Source: Streptomyces formicae
Lineage (GTDB): Bacteria; Actinomycetota; Actinomycetes; Streptomycetales; Streptomycetaceae
Assembly: GCF_002556545.1 (NCBI RefSeq)
Contig: NZ_CP022685.1
Location: forward strand, 3,760,001 to 3,824,000
Direction of reading: 5' to 3'
Length of the DNA stretch: 64,000 nt
Below, piece by piece: positions 52,572 through 59,731 of the stretch. Position 1 is the first letter of the stretch. Every line of letters starts with the position of its first letter. The position numbers and the translations under genes were made by a program. The notes under the pieces are model-generated. The model worked only from the letters and a program-made list of their open reading frames with translations, ran no database searches and was not told the origin of the DNA.

Positions 52572-53402
52572 ATGCGCCGTACGTTGCTCACCCTGGTCCT
52601 CTGCGGAGCTCTCCTCTCCGCCAGCGCCGCCGACGGGGCCGCCGCCCCCGAGCCGCTGGCCGGGCGGGTCTACTCGTACGGCTCCCACGCGCGCCAGAAC
52701 ATCACCGTGTACGGCCGCGGCGGCTCCCCGCTGGTGATCCTGCACGGCGGCTACTGGTCGAGGGACACCGACTGGAGCGGCTGGGCGCGGTGGTTCGCGG
52801 CGCGGGGGTTCACCGTGTACGACACCGACTACCGGCTGACGTCGGACGCCGTCTGGCCCGCGCAGCGCGACGACGTGCTCGCGGCGCTGCGCTGGGTCGG
52901 CCGCAGGGAACCCGGCGCACGGCCGCTCGTGCTCGGCTCGTCCGCCGGGGGCCAGCTCGCCCTCCAGGCGGGCACCTACGGGGCGGGCCGCTCACGCGTA
53001 CGCGGCGTCGTCGCCCTCTCCCCCGTGGCCTCGCCCTACCGCGCCTGGAAGGACGGGGCGGCGCCGGGGGCCTCCCCGGAGCGGCGCGAGCTGAGACAGG
53101 CCGCGAGACGGCTCGCCGGGTGCGATCCGGACCGTGCGGGGGTGCGCTGCTGGGAGCGGTGGGGCGACCTCGCCGCCCTCTCCCACGCCTCGGGCCCGGA
53201 CGACGCCCCTCTGTTCCTCGTCCACTCGACGGGCGACTTCGTCCCTGTCGTCCACTCCACGGAGCTCGCCACGGCGCAGCGGCGCGCGGGCTTGGGCGAC
53301 ATCACCGTCCGCACGGTGGGTGGCGCCGCGCACGGCGCTCCTCTCTTGAAGGAACGTGGCATGGCGCGGGACGTTCTGGACTGGCTCCGGGGGCGCGCCT
53401 GA
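52572..53402 (+). CDS. Secreted alpha/beta hydrolase
   Basis: A 276-residue protein with a signal peptide (MRRTLLTLVLCGALLSASAA then DGAAA) and an alpha/beta-hydrolase fold. The oxyanion HGGYW motif (LVILHGGYWSRDTDW) and nucleophile Ser in VLGSSAGGQLALQAG mark the BD-FAE/carboxylesterase type. A late Asp (VHSTGDFVPVVHS) and His (GGAAHGAPLL) complete the triad. The start ATG 52572 gives the clean signal peptide; GTG 52557 in frame would add five residues before it. It faces the surface operon across a repeat pair. Substrate unknown. Confidence 0.88.
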   Translation: MRRTLLTLVLCGALLSASAADGAAAPEPLAGRVYSYGSHARQNITVYGRGGSPLVILHGGYWSRDTDWSGWARWFAARGFTVYDTDYRLTSDAVWPAQRDDVLAALRWVGRREPGARPLVLGSSAGGQLALQAGTYGAGRSRVRGVVALSPVASPYRAWKDGAAPGASPERRELRQAARRLAGCDPDRAGVRCWERWGDLAALSHASGPDDAPLFLVHSTGDFVPVVHSTELATAQRRAGLGDITVRTVGGAAHGAPLLKERGMARDVLDWLRGRA

Positions 53403-53526
53403 GGGGCGCGGGGAACTGCGCGACCGGCCACGGCGTGCCCGCGGGCGCGTCTGCCTTCGGCGGCTCCATGGCGGGTGCGGCTTGGTTCTTGCTTGCTCGC
53501 GCAGTTCCCCGCGTCCCTTACGGGGC
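53402..53526. repeat. Composite GC-rich repeat between convergent genes
   Basis: Forward arm 53402-53429 and reverse arm 53491-53518 with a TACGGGGC tail. The interior (GGCGCGTCTGCCTTCGGCGG, GCGGGTGCGGCTT) matches that at 49621, so whole elements of ~125 bp, not just arms, recur. The gap holds nothing else. Confidence 0.92.
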
Positions 53527-53531
53527 TTCTC

Positions 53532-54896
53532 CTACCGCAGGCCGCCCCTGCGGCGGGGCAGGAACGTGAAGACCGCGCCGCCCAGAAGGATCACCGTGCC
53601 CGCGACCAGACCCAGCGCCCGCAGGGACCCGTTCGACTCCGCACCGGTATCCGCGAGGCCGCCACCACCCGTGGTGGAGCCGCCCGTGGTCGAGCCACCC
53701 GTACCGGAGGAGGAGCCTCCCGCCGTACCGCCGCCGGAACCGGCCGCGCCGCCGGGCTGTGCGGCCGTGTCGATCTCCAGGGAGACCTCGCTCTTGACGG
53801 GCGTGCACGTCGTGGTCGTACCGAGTGCCTTGACCGTCAGGACGCCCGGTGACAGCGTCGACTTGCCGTCGGCGCCCGGCTTGTACGTGCCGGTCAGGTC
53901 GGGGATCGTCATCGGGTCGCCGGACTTGATGGGCTGCTTGTTGGTCGGACCCTCGACGTGGACCGTGCCCTTGTCCGCGCCGCCCAGCTTGACCTCCATC
54001 GACGGCTTCACGGAGTCCGCGGGGATGTCGGCGGGGCTGTCCATCACGGCCTTCTTGAACTGGACCGTCAGGCCGTAGTCGCCCCCGGCCTTCTTGGCGT
54101 TGATCTGGACGGGCGAGGTGGCTTCCTTGTCACCGATGGGCGTCTTGCACTTGTACGGGGTCTGGACCTCCTTGCCGGGGAAATCGGTCTGCCCGTCGCC
54201 GCCACCGGTCGTACCGCCCTTACCGCCACCGGTGCCGCTGTTGCCGCCCGTGCTGCTATTGCCACCCGTGCTGCTATTGCCACCGCTGCTGTTGCCGCCG
54301 TTGGCGCCACCGGTGGTGCCGCCCGACGAGCCGCCCGAACTGCCGCCGCCCGCCGTCACCTTGATGGTCGCGCCCGCCTTCACCTGCTCCTTGGGCGCGC
54401 ACTTGGTGTCGGTCGAGATCGGCTTGCTGACGTTGATGTTGTACGCGTCCGGGGTGAGCGTGATGTCGCCGGGCGCGGTCAGCTTCAGCTTGCCCTTCAT
54501 GTCCGAGAGGATCATGGGGCTGTTCTTCTTGATGGGCGGGTTCGTGCGCTCGCCCTCGACCTTCAGGTCCCCGCTCTGGCCGCCGCCCACCTTGATGGTG
54601 CCGGTCGGCTTCACGGTGTCCTTGTCGAGGTCGAGCACGTCCGGGTTCTTGGACGCGGCCTGGGTCGTCTTCCACACGACCTCGATCTCGTCGCCGACCT
54701 TCGCCGCGGCAGGGGCGCTGATCTCCACCTGGGTGGTGCCCTGCACGGGCGGCAGGCCGGAGATCGGCGGTGGAACGCACTCCGTCTTGTACGCCACCGC
54801 GGCGGCCCGCGCCGGTCCCGCGGTCAGCAGGATGCCCGCCCCGCCGAGCAGGAGCGCGACCGATGCCGCGCCCGCTCTCCGTCGTTGCGTGATCAC
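53532..54896 (-). CDS. Sortase-anchored LAxTG surface protein with two beta domains
   Basis: A 454-residue exported protein. A signal peptide (about 1-33) precedes domain A (about 35-190; first Cys in YKTECVPPP, last in TDTKCAPKE). A Gly/Ser/Asn/Thr linker follows, with NSSTGG repeats encoded by a perfect 18-bp duplication. Domain B (about 245-385) starts YKCKTPIGDKE and ends TTTTCTPVK. A second Gly/Ser/Thr linker, LADTG, a hydrophobic span and RRRGGLR form a sorting signal of the LAxTG kind used by Streptomyces class E sortases. GTG 54896 overlaps the upstream gene by 4 nt. Domain B is clearly related to the 251-residue protein at 57206. Ligand unknown. Confidence 0.88.
   Translation of the reverse strand: MITQRRRAGAASVALLLGGAGILLTAGPARAAAVAYKTECVPPPISGLPPVQGTTQVEISAPAAAKVGDEIEVVWKTTQAASKNPDVLDLDKDTVKPTGTIKVGGGQSGDLKVEGERTNPPIKKNSPMILSDMKGKLKLTAPGDITLTPDAYNINVSKPISTDTKCAPKEQVKAGATIKVTAGGGSSGGSSGGTTGGANGGNSSGGNSSTGGNSSTGGNSGTGGGKGGTTGGGDGQTDFPGKEVQTPYKCKTPIGDKEATSPVQINAKKAGGDYGLTVQFKKAVMDSPADIPADSVKPSMEVKLGGADKGTVHVEGPTNKQPIKSGDPMTIPDLTGTYKPGADGKSTLSPGVLTVKALGTTTTCTPVKSEVSLEIDTAAQPGGAAGSGGGTAGGSSSGTGGSTTGGSTTGGGGLADTGAESNGSLRALGLVAGTVILLGGAVFTFLPRRRGGLR
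54247..54282. repeat. Perfect 18-bp tandem duplication in the LAxTG gene linker
   Basis: CCCGTGCTGCTATTGCCA at 54247-54264 is repeated exactly at 54265-54282, encoding two NSSTGG-type linker units. Copy number may vary between strains without frame change. Confidence 0.95.
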
Positions 54897-56077
54897 GTGT
54901 TTCCCTTCGTCGGACTGTTGTCGGACGGTGCGGAGAGCTGACCGGCCGGTGCGCCGGGGTCTGTGTCGGGGGTGAACCACGGCAGCGACGAGGTGGTCGA
55001 CGTGGCCGCCGGATCGCCGGTGGTGCCGCTGGACTCCTTCGACGGGCCGGGACGCGGCGGGCGCGTCCGTCGGTCCGCCGCTACCGCCCCCTGCGGCAGC
55101 CGCAACTTCGGCAGGCGTTCGGTGAGTTCGGCCAGGCGCGCGGTGCGGTGGCGGCCGGTGCGCGCGGTGCGGCGCCGGTTCGGGCGGAGCCGGTCGACGA
55201 CGGCCATGCCGATGCGGAAGACGGCGGCGGGCACCACGACGCAGAGCAGGATCCAGAACAGCGTGACGCCCCACGGGCGGCCCACGCCCCACGGCTGCTC
55301 GGCCAGTACCTTCTCCCCGAACTTCAGCGAGACCAGATAGTCGCCGTGCGCGCCCGCCGACAGCTCGAAGGGCAGCTTGATCTGCGCCTTCTTGCCGGGC
55401 GCTATGGTGCCGCGCCACTGCTGTTCCTCCCACTGCGGGGCGAACACGCCGTGCGAGGTGCCGACCTGGAAGACGGGGTCCTTCACGGGCGCGGAGCCGA
55501 CGTTGCCCACCGTGAAGACGAGCGTGCGCGACGGCGGCGCGCCGAACCAGGTCAGAAGGCTGCTCGAACCTTCGAGGCGGGTGTCGGTCAGGACGGACAG
55601 CTTGCCGCCCGTCGCCTGCTCGGGCAGCGGCTTCACCGGGTGGCCCGCGACCTTGAAGGCGGCGTCGACCTGCGACTTCTCGCCGGTCACCGTCGCCACG
55701 TGGACGACGCACGGGCAGGGCTTGGGCGGCTCGGCCACCGGGAGCTTCTTGCTGAAGGCGCCCTTCTTGTCCGTGGTGACGGCGCGGCCCTCGGAGTTGG
55801 CGCAGGAATTGGTGCCGCCGATGACGCCCTTGCCGGGTTCGGACTGGCCGCAGACCAGCATCATCAGGAGGGTGTCGGGGCGCCATCCCGCGCCCTTGAC
55901 GGTGACCGAACCCCCCTTGCCCGCCTGGGACTTGGACAGTTCCACGCTCGGCTTGTCCGCGGCGGACGCGGTCGCCTGCGGGCCCAGCGCGAAGCCGAGC
56001 AGTGCGAGGACGACGAAGCCGAAGCCCCACCGTGCGTGCCTGCCGCGCCGCTCGCGCCTGTTCCGCTTGCCCTTCAC
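54893..56077 (-). CDS. Surface operon protein with one C-terminal membrane span, 394 aa
   Basis: Not assigned to a family. The N-terminus is basic (KGKRNRRERRGRHAR) with a signal peptide or anchor (FVVLALLGFALGPQATASA). Residues about 45-135 form an Ig-like beta domain with paired Cys (MLVCGQSEPGK, TNSCANSEG, PPKPCPCVVHVATV). A second beta domain is at about 150-270 (LVFTVGNVGSAPVKDPVFQV). One span at about 283-305 (VTLFWILLCVVVPAAVFRIG) leads to a basic then Pro/Ser/Thr-rich cytoplasmic tail. GTG 56077 overlaps the gene before it, and its own end overlaps the next, so three genes are translationally coupled. It may anchor the complex in the membrane. Confidence 0.8.
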   Translation of the reverse strand: MKGKRNRRERRGRHARWGFGFVVLALLGFALGPQATASAADKPSVELSKSQAGKGGSVTVKGAGWRPDTLLMMLVCGQSEPGKGVIGGTNSCANSEGRAVTTDKKGAFSKKLPVAEPPKPCPCVVHVATVTGEKSQVDAAFKVAGHPVKPLPEQATGGKLSVLTDTRLEGSSSLLTWFGAPPSRTLVFTVGNVGSAPVKDPVFQVGTSHGVFAPQWEEQQWRGTIAPGKKAQIKLPFELSAGAHGDYLVSLKFGEKVLAEQPWGVGRPWGVTLFWILLCVVVPAAVFRIGMAVVDRLRPNRRRTARTGRHRTARLAELTERLPKLRLPQGAVAADRRTRPPRPGPSKESSGTTGDPAATSTTSSLPWFTPDTDPGAPAGQLSAPSDNSPTKGNT

Positions 56078-57153
56078 AGTCCCTCTCCCGTCCCCGTGAC
56101 CGTCCCCGTCCCCGTGACCGTCCCCGTCCCCGTGACCGTCCCCGTGCCCGTGCCCGTGCCCGTGATCGGCCTCGCTCCCGCTCCCGCTCCTGCCAGTTCC
56201 CGCCTGCCGTCCTGCCGCTCCTGCGGCGTCGCTTCCGGCTCGGGTTCGTCGGGGCTCCGCCGCCGTCTGCGTACGAGGTGGAAGGCGCCGCCCGCGAGGC
56301 CGAGCAGCAGGGCCGTGCCGCCCGCCACCACGCTCCACGGCACGAAGCGGGCCGACCCGCTCGCCTCCGCGCGGGCGCCGCCCGGTGCCGTCGCCGTGAG
56401 GCGCACGTCGACCGAGTCGAGCGCGGGCGCGTCCGGCCAGGGCTCGGTCAGGGAGACCCGGCGTCCCGGCAGCAGCTCGACGGGCAGGGTGCGCGGGGCG
56501 CGGTCGATGAGCGTGCCGAAGACGCCCTCCGCGTGCACCGCGAGTCTCGGGGTCAGGACGGTGTTGCCCCGGTTGACCAGGTCGTATGTGATGCGCCCCG
56601 TGCCCTTGTCGACCTTGACGCGCTCGACGGTGAGCGCGGCGAGCGTCGGCCCGCCGATCCGCAGGTGCAGCCGGACGCCCGCCGTACGGCCGCCGCCCGA
56701 GGCCACGATCGCCCCCGGATGGTCGCCGGGCAGCGCGCCCGTCGGCACCGTCACGGTGAACGGCACCTCGGCGCGGGTCCGCGGCGGCACCTTGACCTGC
56801 CGCTTCGCGAAGGTGATCCAGGCGCCGGTGTCCTTCGGGGCACCCTTGGCCGGGGTGACGGAGAGCGCGCCGGAGCCGGTGTTGGCCGCGTCCGCGCCCC
56901 GCAGTGACACGGTCCGGGGCTTCGGCCCCGGGTTGGTGACGGTCACGGTGTCCTGGAGCACCGTGCCCGGGGTGCCCTCCGCGTAGAAGTAGGGCCGCCC
57001 GTCCTTCGCGGGTCGGGTGCCGCCGCCCGAGGCGGGGGCGACGGACCACGCGGCCCCGCCGCCGTCCGCGTGCGCGGGGGTCGCCGCGGCGGCGAGGAGT
57101 GCGGCCGCGCACAGCGCTGCGCGCGCGGAGGACGGCATCGGCATCGGCGGCAT
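56074..57153 (-). CDS. DUF916-like (WxL-type) membrane-anchored surface protein
   Basis: A 359-residue protein starting MPPMPMPSSARAALCAAA with a signal peptide ending near AHADGG. Residues about 32-265 look like the DUF916 peptidoglycan-binding domain known from WxL clusters of Gram-positives: YFYAEGTPGTVLQDTVTVTN, TFAKRQVKVPPRTRAEVPFT, VPTGALPGDHPGAIVASGG. A span at about 273-295 (VVAGGTALLLGLAGGAFHLV) and RRRRR follow. The C-terminus is a Thr-Gly dipeptide tract made by a hexamer repeat. The assignment to DUF916 is by eye. It reads with the membrane protein and LAxTG gene by 4-nt overlaps. Confidence 0.75.
   Translation of the reverse strand: MPPMPMPSSARAALCAAALLAAAATPAHADGGGAAWSVAPASGGGTRPAKDGRPYFYAEGTPGTVLQDTVTVTNPGPKPRTVSLRGADAANTGSGALSVTPAKGAPKDTGAWITFAKRQVKVPPRTRAEVPFTVTVPTGALPGDHPGAIVASGGGRTAGVRLHLRIGGPTLAALTVERVKVDKGTGRITYDLVNRGNTVLTPRLAVHAEGVFGTLIDRAPRTLPVELLPGRRVSLTEPWPDAPALDSVDVRLTATAPGGARAEASGSARFVPWSVVAGGTALLLGLAGGAFHLVRRRRRSPDEPEPEATPQERQDGRRELAGAGAGARPITGTGTGTGTVTGTGTVTGTGTVTGTGEGL
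56089..56166. repeat. Coding hexamer tandem repeat
   Basis: An array of 6-bp units of the form CGTCCC, CGTGAC or CGTGCC runs about 13 units, including a perfect 18-bp duplication (56101-56118 and 56119-56136). On the minus strand it encodes the Gly-Thr-rich tail of the DUF916-like protein and runs up to near its stop. Being a multiple of three, changes would keep frame. Confidence 0.95.
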
Positions 57154-57205
57154 CGGCGGCTCCTGGTGCGTCGTTCGGTGGCCGGTCCTGCGGGTCGCGG
57201 AGCGC

Positions 57206-57961
57206 CTACCGCGAGCGCGCCGCCTGGTTCCTGCGGGTCAGCCAGAGCGTGCCGGCAGCGCCCGCGAGCAGCACGGTGCCGCCGAGGGTGCCGAGGGCGA
57301 TCGCCGAGTCCGCGGGTCCTGTCTGGGGCAGTTCCTCGCCGCCGGAGGGGGCGCTGTTGGACCCCGTGCTGCCGGAGCCGCCGGTCGATCCCGAGCCACC
57401 CGTCGTACCACCGGAACCGTCAGATCCGCCCGAGCCGCCGGAGCCGCCCGATCCCTTGACGTCCAGTTCGAGGGAGGGCTTGGGGCTGTTGGACGGGGTG
57501 CACGTGGTGGTCGTGCCGAGCGCCTTGATGGTGAGGACACCGGCCGTGAAGGTGACCTTGCCGCTCTTCTTGGGCGTGTACGTCCCCGACAAGTCGCTGA
57601 TCTTGATGGGCGTGTTGGCGGGAATCGCCTCGGTGTTCGCCGCTCCGGAAACCGGCACGGTGCCGCTCTCGGCGCCGCCGAGCTTGATCACCGCACTTGG
57701 CTTCATCGCGCCCTTGCCGAGCTCCACCGGGCTGGAGGAGACGCCCTTCTGGAAGGACATGGTGAGTTTGTAGCCGCTGCCGCTCTTGACGCTCTTGATG
57801 TCGATCGGCGAGACCGCGCCCTTGTTGCCGATGGGCGTCTTGCACTGGTAGTTGACGTCCTGGACCGTGGCCTGCGCGGCTGGAGCGGCCATCAGCACCG
57901 CTGAGCCGCCGGCCAGGGCCGCGGCAAGCGCGAGCGCGGCCCCTCGTTTCTGGTACGACAC
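57206..57961 (-). CDS. Sortase-anchored LPxTG surface protein with one beta domain
   Basis: A 251-residue exported protein, first gene of the surface operon. The signal peptide ends near QATVQD; one beta domain (about 35-170) begins YQCKTPIGNKG and ends TTTTCTPSN, with a Cys at each end that could close it by a disulfide. A Gly/Ser/Thr-rich stalk leads to LPQTG, a hydrophobic span and RRNQAARSR. Its domain matches domain B of the 454-residue partner. The sorting motif is LPxTG here but LAxTG there, so two sortases may act. The start is GTG 57961 with GAGGGG 9 nt upstream. The next gene starts 52 bp downstream. Confidence 0.88.
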   Translation of the reverse strand: MSYQKRGAALALAAALAGGSAVLMAAPAAQATVQDVNYQCKTPIGNKGAVSPIDIKSVKSGSGYKLTMSFQKGVSSSPVELGKGAMKPSAVIKLGGAESGTVPVSGAANTEAIPANTPIKISDLSGTYTPKKSGKVTFTAGVLTIKALGTTTTCTPSNSPKPSLELDVKGSGGSGGSGGSDGSGGTTGGSGSTGGSGSTGSNSAPSGGEELPQTGPADSAIALGTLGGTVLLAGAAGTLWLTRRNQAARSR

Positions 57962-58350
57962 CTCGTGTTCCCCTCATGCCGGTCGGGCGTGCCGCGGGTG
58001 CGGAGTTACTGACGGCACATCAGATTGGGCGCTCAAGGTACGCCTGGGGCGTTGTCGAGGGAAGACAAAGGACACGCCGGATCCGGCGCGCACTAACCAC
58101 GGGTAACAGGATGGGTCGCGGGTCGGGAGCGGGCTGTGTTCACCTGCGGGCGCATCACGCCTGGCCGCGCAGTCCCCCGCGCCCCTAAGGGGGCGCCCTC
58201 CGGACTGCGCAGGTGAGCCCCGTAAGGGGCGCGGGGAACTGCGCGAGCAACCACAACGGACCCGCGGCTAAAAGGAGGGGACGGCGCGCCCAGCCACAAC
58301 GAACCCGCGGAAGACGAGCCGACGCCAAAGGATCCGCTCAGCCGCGCCGG
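57962..58350. other. 389-bp region: surface-operon promoter and repeat pair
   Basis: The left part (57962-58130) should contain the promoter of the leftward surface operon; I see no clear -35/-10. The repeat pair at 58161-58252 is described separately. Two near-identical words, CCACAACGGACCCGCGG (58251) and CCACAACGAACCCGCGG (58295), follow, separated by a purine-rich stretch. No gene seen. Confidence 0.45.
58161..58252. repeat. Paired GC-rich palindromic repeat
   Basis: A diverged reverse arm (58161-58186, GCGCAGTCCCCCGCGCCCCT) and a canonical forward arm (58225-58252), oriented as at 41561. It separates the anti-sigma kinase gene from the surface operon, both leftward. Confidence 0.9.
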
Positions 58351-58836
58351 TCAGGCGGGCGCGCCGAGCTCCGCCCACACCGTCTTCCCCGTGACCCCGG
58401 GCGCCCGCACGACACCCCAGTCCAGGCAGAGCCGCTGCACGATGAACATCCCGTGCCCACCGGGCCGCCCCGCCCGGTGCGGCGTACGCGGCGCGGGCTG
58501 CCCCGTCCCCCGGTCGGAGACCTCGATCCGCAGGACCTTCCCGTCGCAGGAGAGCCACAGCTCGTCCGGGCCCTCCGCATGGAGACACGCGTTGGTGACG
58601 AGCTCGGAGACGACGAGGAGCACGTCCTCGGCGGCGGCACGCCGGTCGGCGCCCTCCGCGGGCAGCCAGCCCCACGCGTACAGCGCCTGGCGCGTGTAGT
58701 CCCTGGCGAGCGGCACGATGCCACTGGCGCCGTTCAGGCTCAGCCGGCGGACCTGACGCCCCGCGGGAGCGTCCGCGACGGCGGCCTCGGACTCCGGGCC
58801 GCGGTCGCCCGGCGAGTAAGGCCGGGTGGTGCTCAT
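58351..58836 (-). CDS. RsbW-like anti-sigma factor / serine kinase
   Basis: A 161-residue GHKL ATPase-fold protein of the kind that binds a sigma-B-type factor or phosphorylates a STAS partner. The N box reads VSELVTNACLHAEGP, the G1 box EVSDRGTGQPAP and the G2 region GGHGMFIVQRL. All nucleotide-binding residues are present. The N-terminal 30 residues are variable. ATG 58836 overlaps the stop of a small upstream reading frame by 1 nt. It lies with a STAS protein and a divergent sigma factor; the trio resembles the arsI/prsI/sigI region of Streptomyces coelicolor as I recall, but I do not assign the symbol. Confidence 0.88.
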   Translation of the reverse strand: MSTTRPYSPGDRGPESEAAVADAPAGRQVRRLSLNGASGIVPLARDYTRQALYAWGWLPAEGADRRAAAEDVLLVVSELVTNACLHAEGPDELWLSCDGKVLRIEVSDRGTGQPAPRTPHRAGRPGGHGMFIVQRLCLDWGVVRAPGVTGKTVWAELGAPA

Positions 58837-59078
58837 CAGCGCTTCACCTCACCGACAAGGAAACTGAGGACTCTGTACACATCGGGGGACACATCGGGCG
58901 ACACGTCGGAGGACGCGTCGAGGGGCACTTGCTGGGCATCGGCTGCTCGCCGTCTCTGGCTGTTGATGTCTGTCTGTTGGCGGATCCAGGTCTCTCCTGC
59001 CCGGCCGAACCGTGAGAACACCCACTTATTCGGTATGGACCATGTGACGCTGGTAACGCCTTGATCACACAGAGACAA
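58836..59078 (-). CDS. Possible small coupled ORF, 80 aa, uncertain
   Basis: A reading frame that ends with TGA at 58838-58836, sharing one base with the ATG of the anti-sigma kinase (TGATG), the classic arrangement for coupled translation. The C-terminal half (DVYRVLSFLVGEVKR) looks protein-like, but third-position G/C bias is weaker than in neighbours, especially in the first 30 codons. The true start, if real, may lie further in. Part is encoded by four degenerate 12-bp repeats. It has no known family. It could be a real regulator or merely UTR. Confidence 0.3.
   Translation of the reverse strand: MSLCDQGVTSVTWSIPNKWVFSRFGRAGETWIRQQTDINSQRRRAADAQQVPLDASSDVSPDVSPDVYRVLSFLVGEVKR
58879..58926. 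repeat. Four degenerate 12-bp tandem repeats
   Basis: ACATCGGGGGAC, ACATCGGGCGAC, ACGTCGGAGGAC and GCGTCGAGGGGC follow head to tail just upstream of the anti-sigma kinase. They would encode repeated Asp-Val-Ser-Pro-like units if the small frame is translated. Confidence 0.8.
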
Positions 59079-59113
59079 CTGACGCGTAACTTTCGCGTTC
59101 GACCTTCATGAAC

Positions 59114-59482
59114 TCAGTCGGCCAGGGCCGATTCGAGCGTCTCGTGAACGGTGAAGACGGCCTCCGCACCGGTGATCTCGAAGACCCGGGCCACCACCGG
59201 CAGCATCCCGGCCAGATGGACTCCGCCCCCCGCGGCCTCGGCCTTGAGCCGGGCACCGAGCAGCACATTGAGTCCCGTGGAATCGCAGAACTCAAGACGT
59301 GAGCAGTCGACGACGAGGCGTGCGTAGCCGTCTGCCAGGCAGTTTTCGAGTGGTTCGCGCAACAGATCGGCCGTGTGGTGATCCAACTCACCCGCAGGGG
59401 TCACCACGGCACTCGTGCCCGCCTTCCGCACTTCGACCAGAAGCCGGCCCCTGTGTGCGCTGCCGACCGTCCCGCGGTCCAT
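59114..59482 (-). CDS. STAS-domain anti-sigma factor antagonist
   Basis: A 122-residue SpoIIAA/BldG-type protein that frees a sigma factor when unphosphorylated. It has the STAS fold: LLVEVRKAGTSAVVTPAGEL, then HHTADLLREPLENCLADGYA, the phosphorylatable Ser in LEFCDSTGLNVLLGAR, and GGVHLAGMLPVVARVFEITG. The start at ATG 59482 has AAGAGAG upstream. It reads leftward, before the anti-sigma kinase, and divergently from the sigma factor gene. Confidence 0.92.
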   Translation of the reverse strand: MDRGTVGSAHRGRLLVEVRKAGTSAVVTPAGELDHHTADLLREPLENCLADGYARLVVDCSRLEFCDSTGLNVLLGARLKAEAAGGGVHLAGMLPVVARVFEITGAEAVFTVHETLESALAD

Positions 59483-59731
59483 GCCGTCACTCTCTTCCGA
59501 CCGTCGTGGCTGTTGATGACGCCCCTGAACATTACGCCTTCCGTACGGTCCGGGGTACCCGAACATCCCCCAGAATTCGGACATTTCGCCACGGAACGCA
59601 CTTGCGACCGAGTTGCCGAAGCGGGTAGGGGTAGAAGAGACAGCAATCGACACGACGGCTTTGGAGGCGCCGCACACCGCAGTGCACGTACTGGCATCGG
59701 CAGCCATATGCCGAGAACGATGGAGGACACC

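Noticed and set aside
59553..59562. GGGTAC palindrome as a sigma-B-type -10 for the STAS or sigma gene
   Set aside because: No -35 of the GNNTN type at 14-16 bp spacing on either strand that I could accept.
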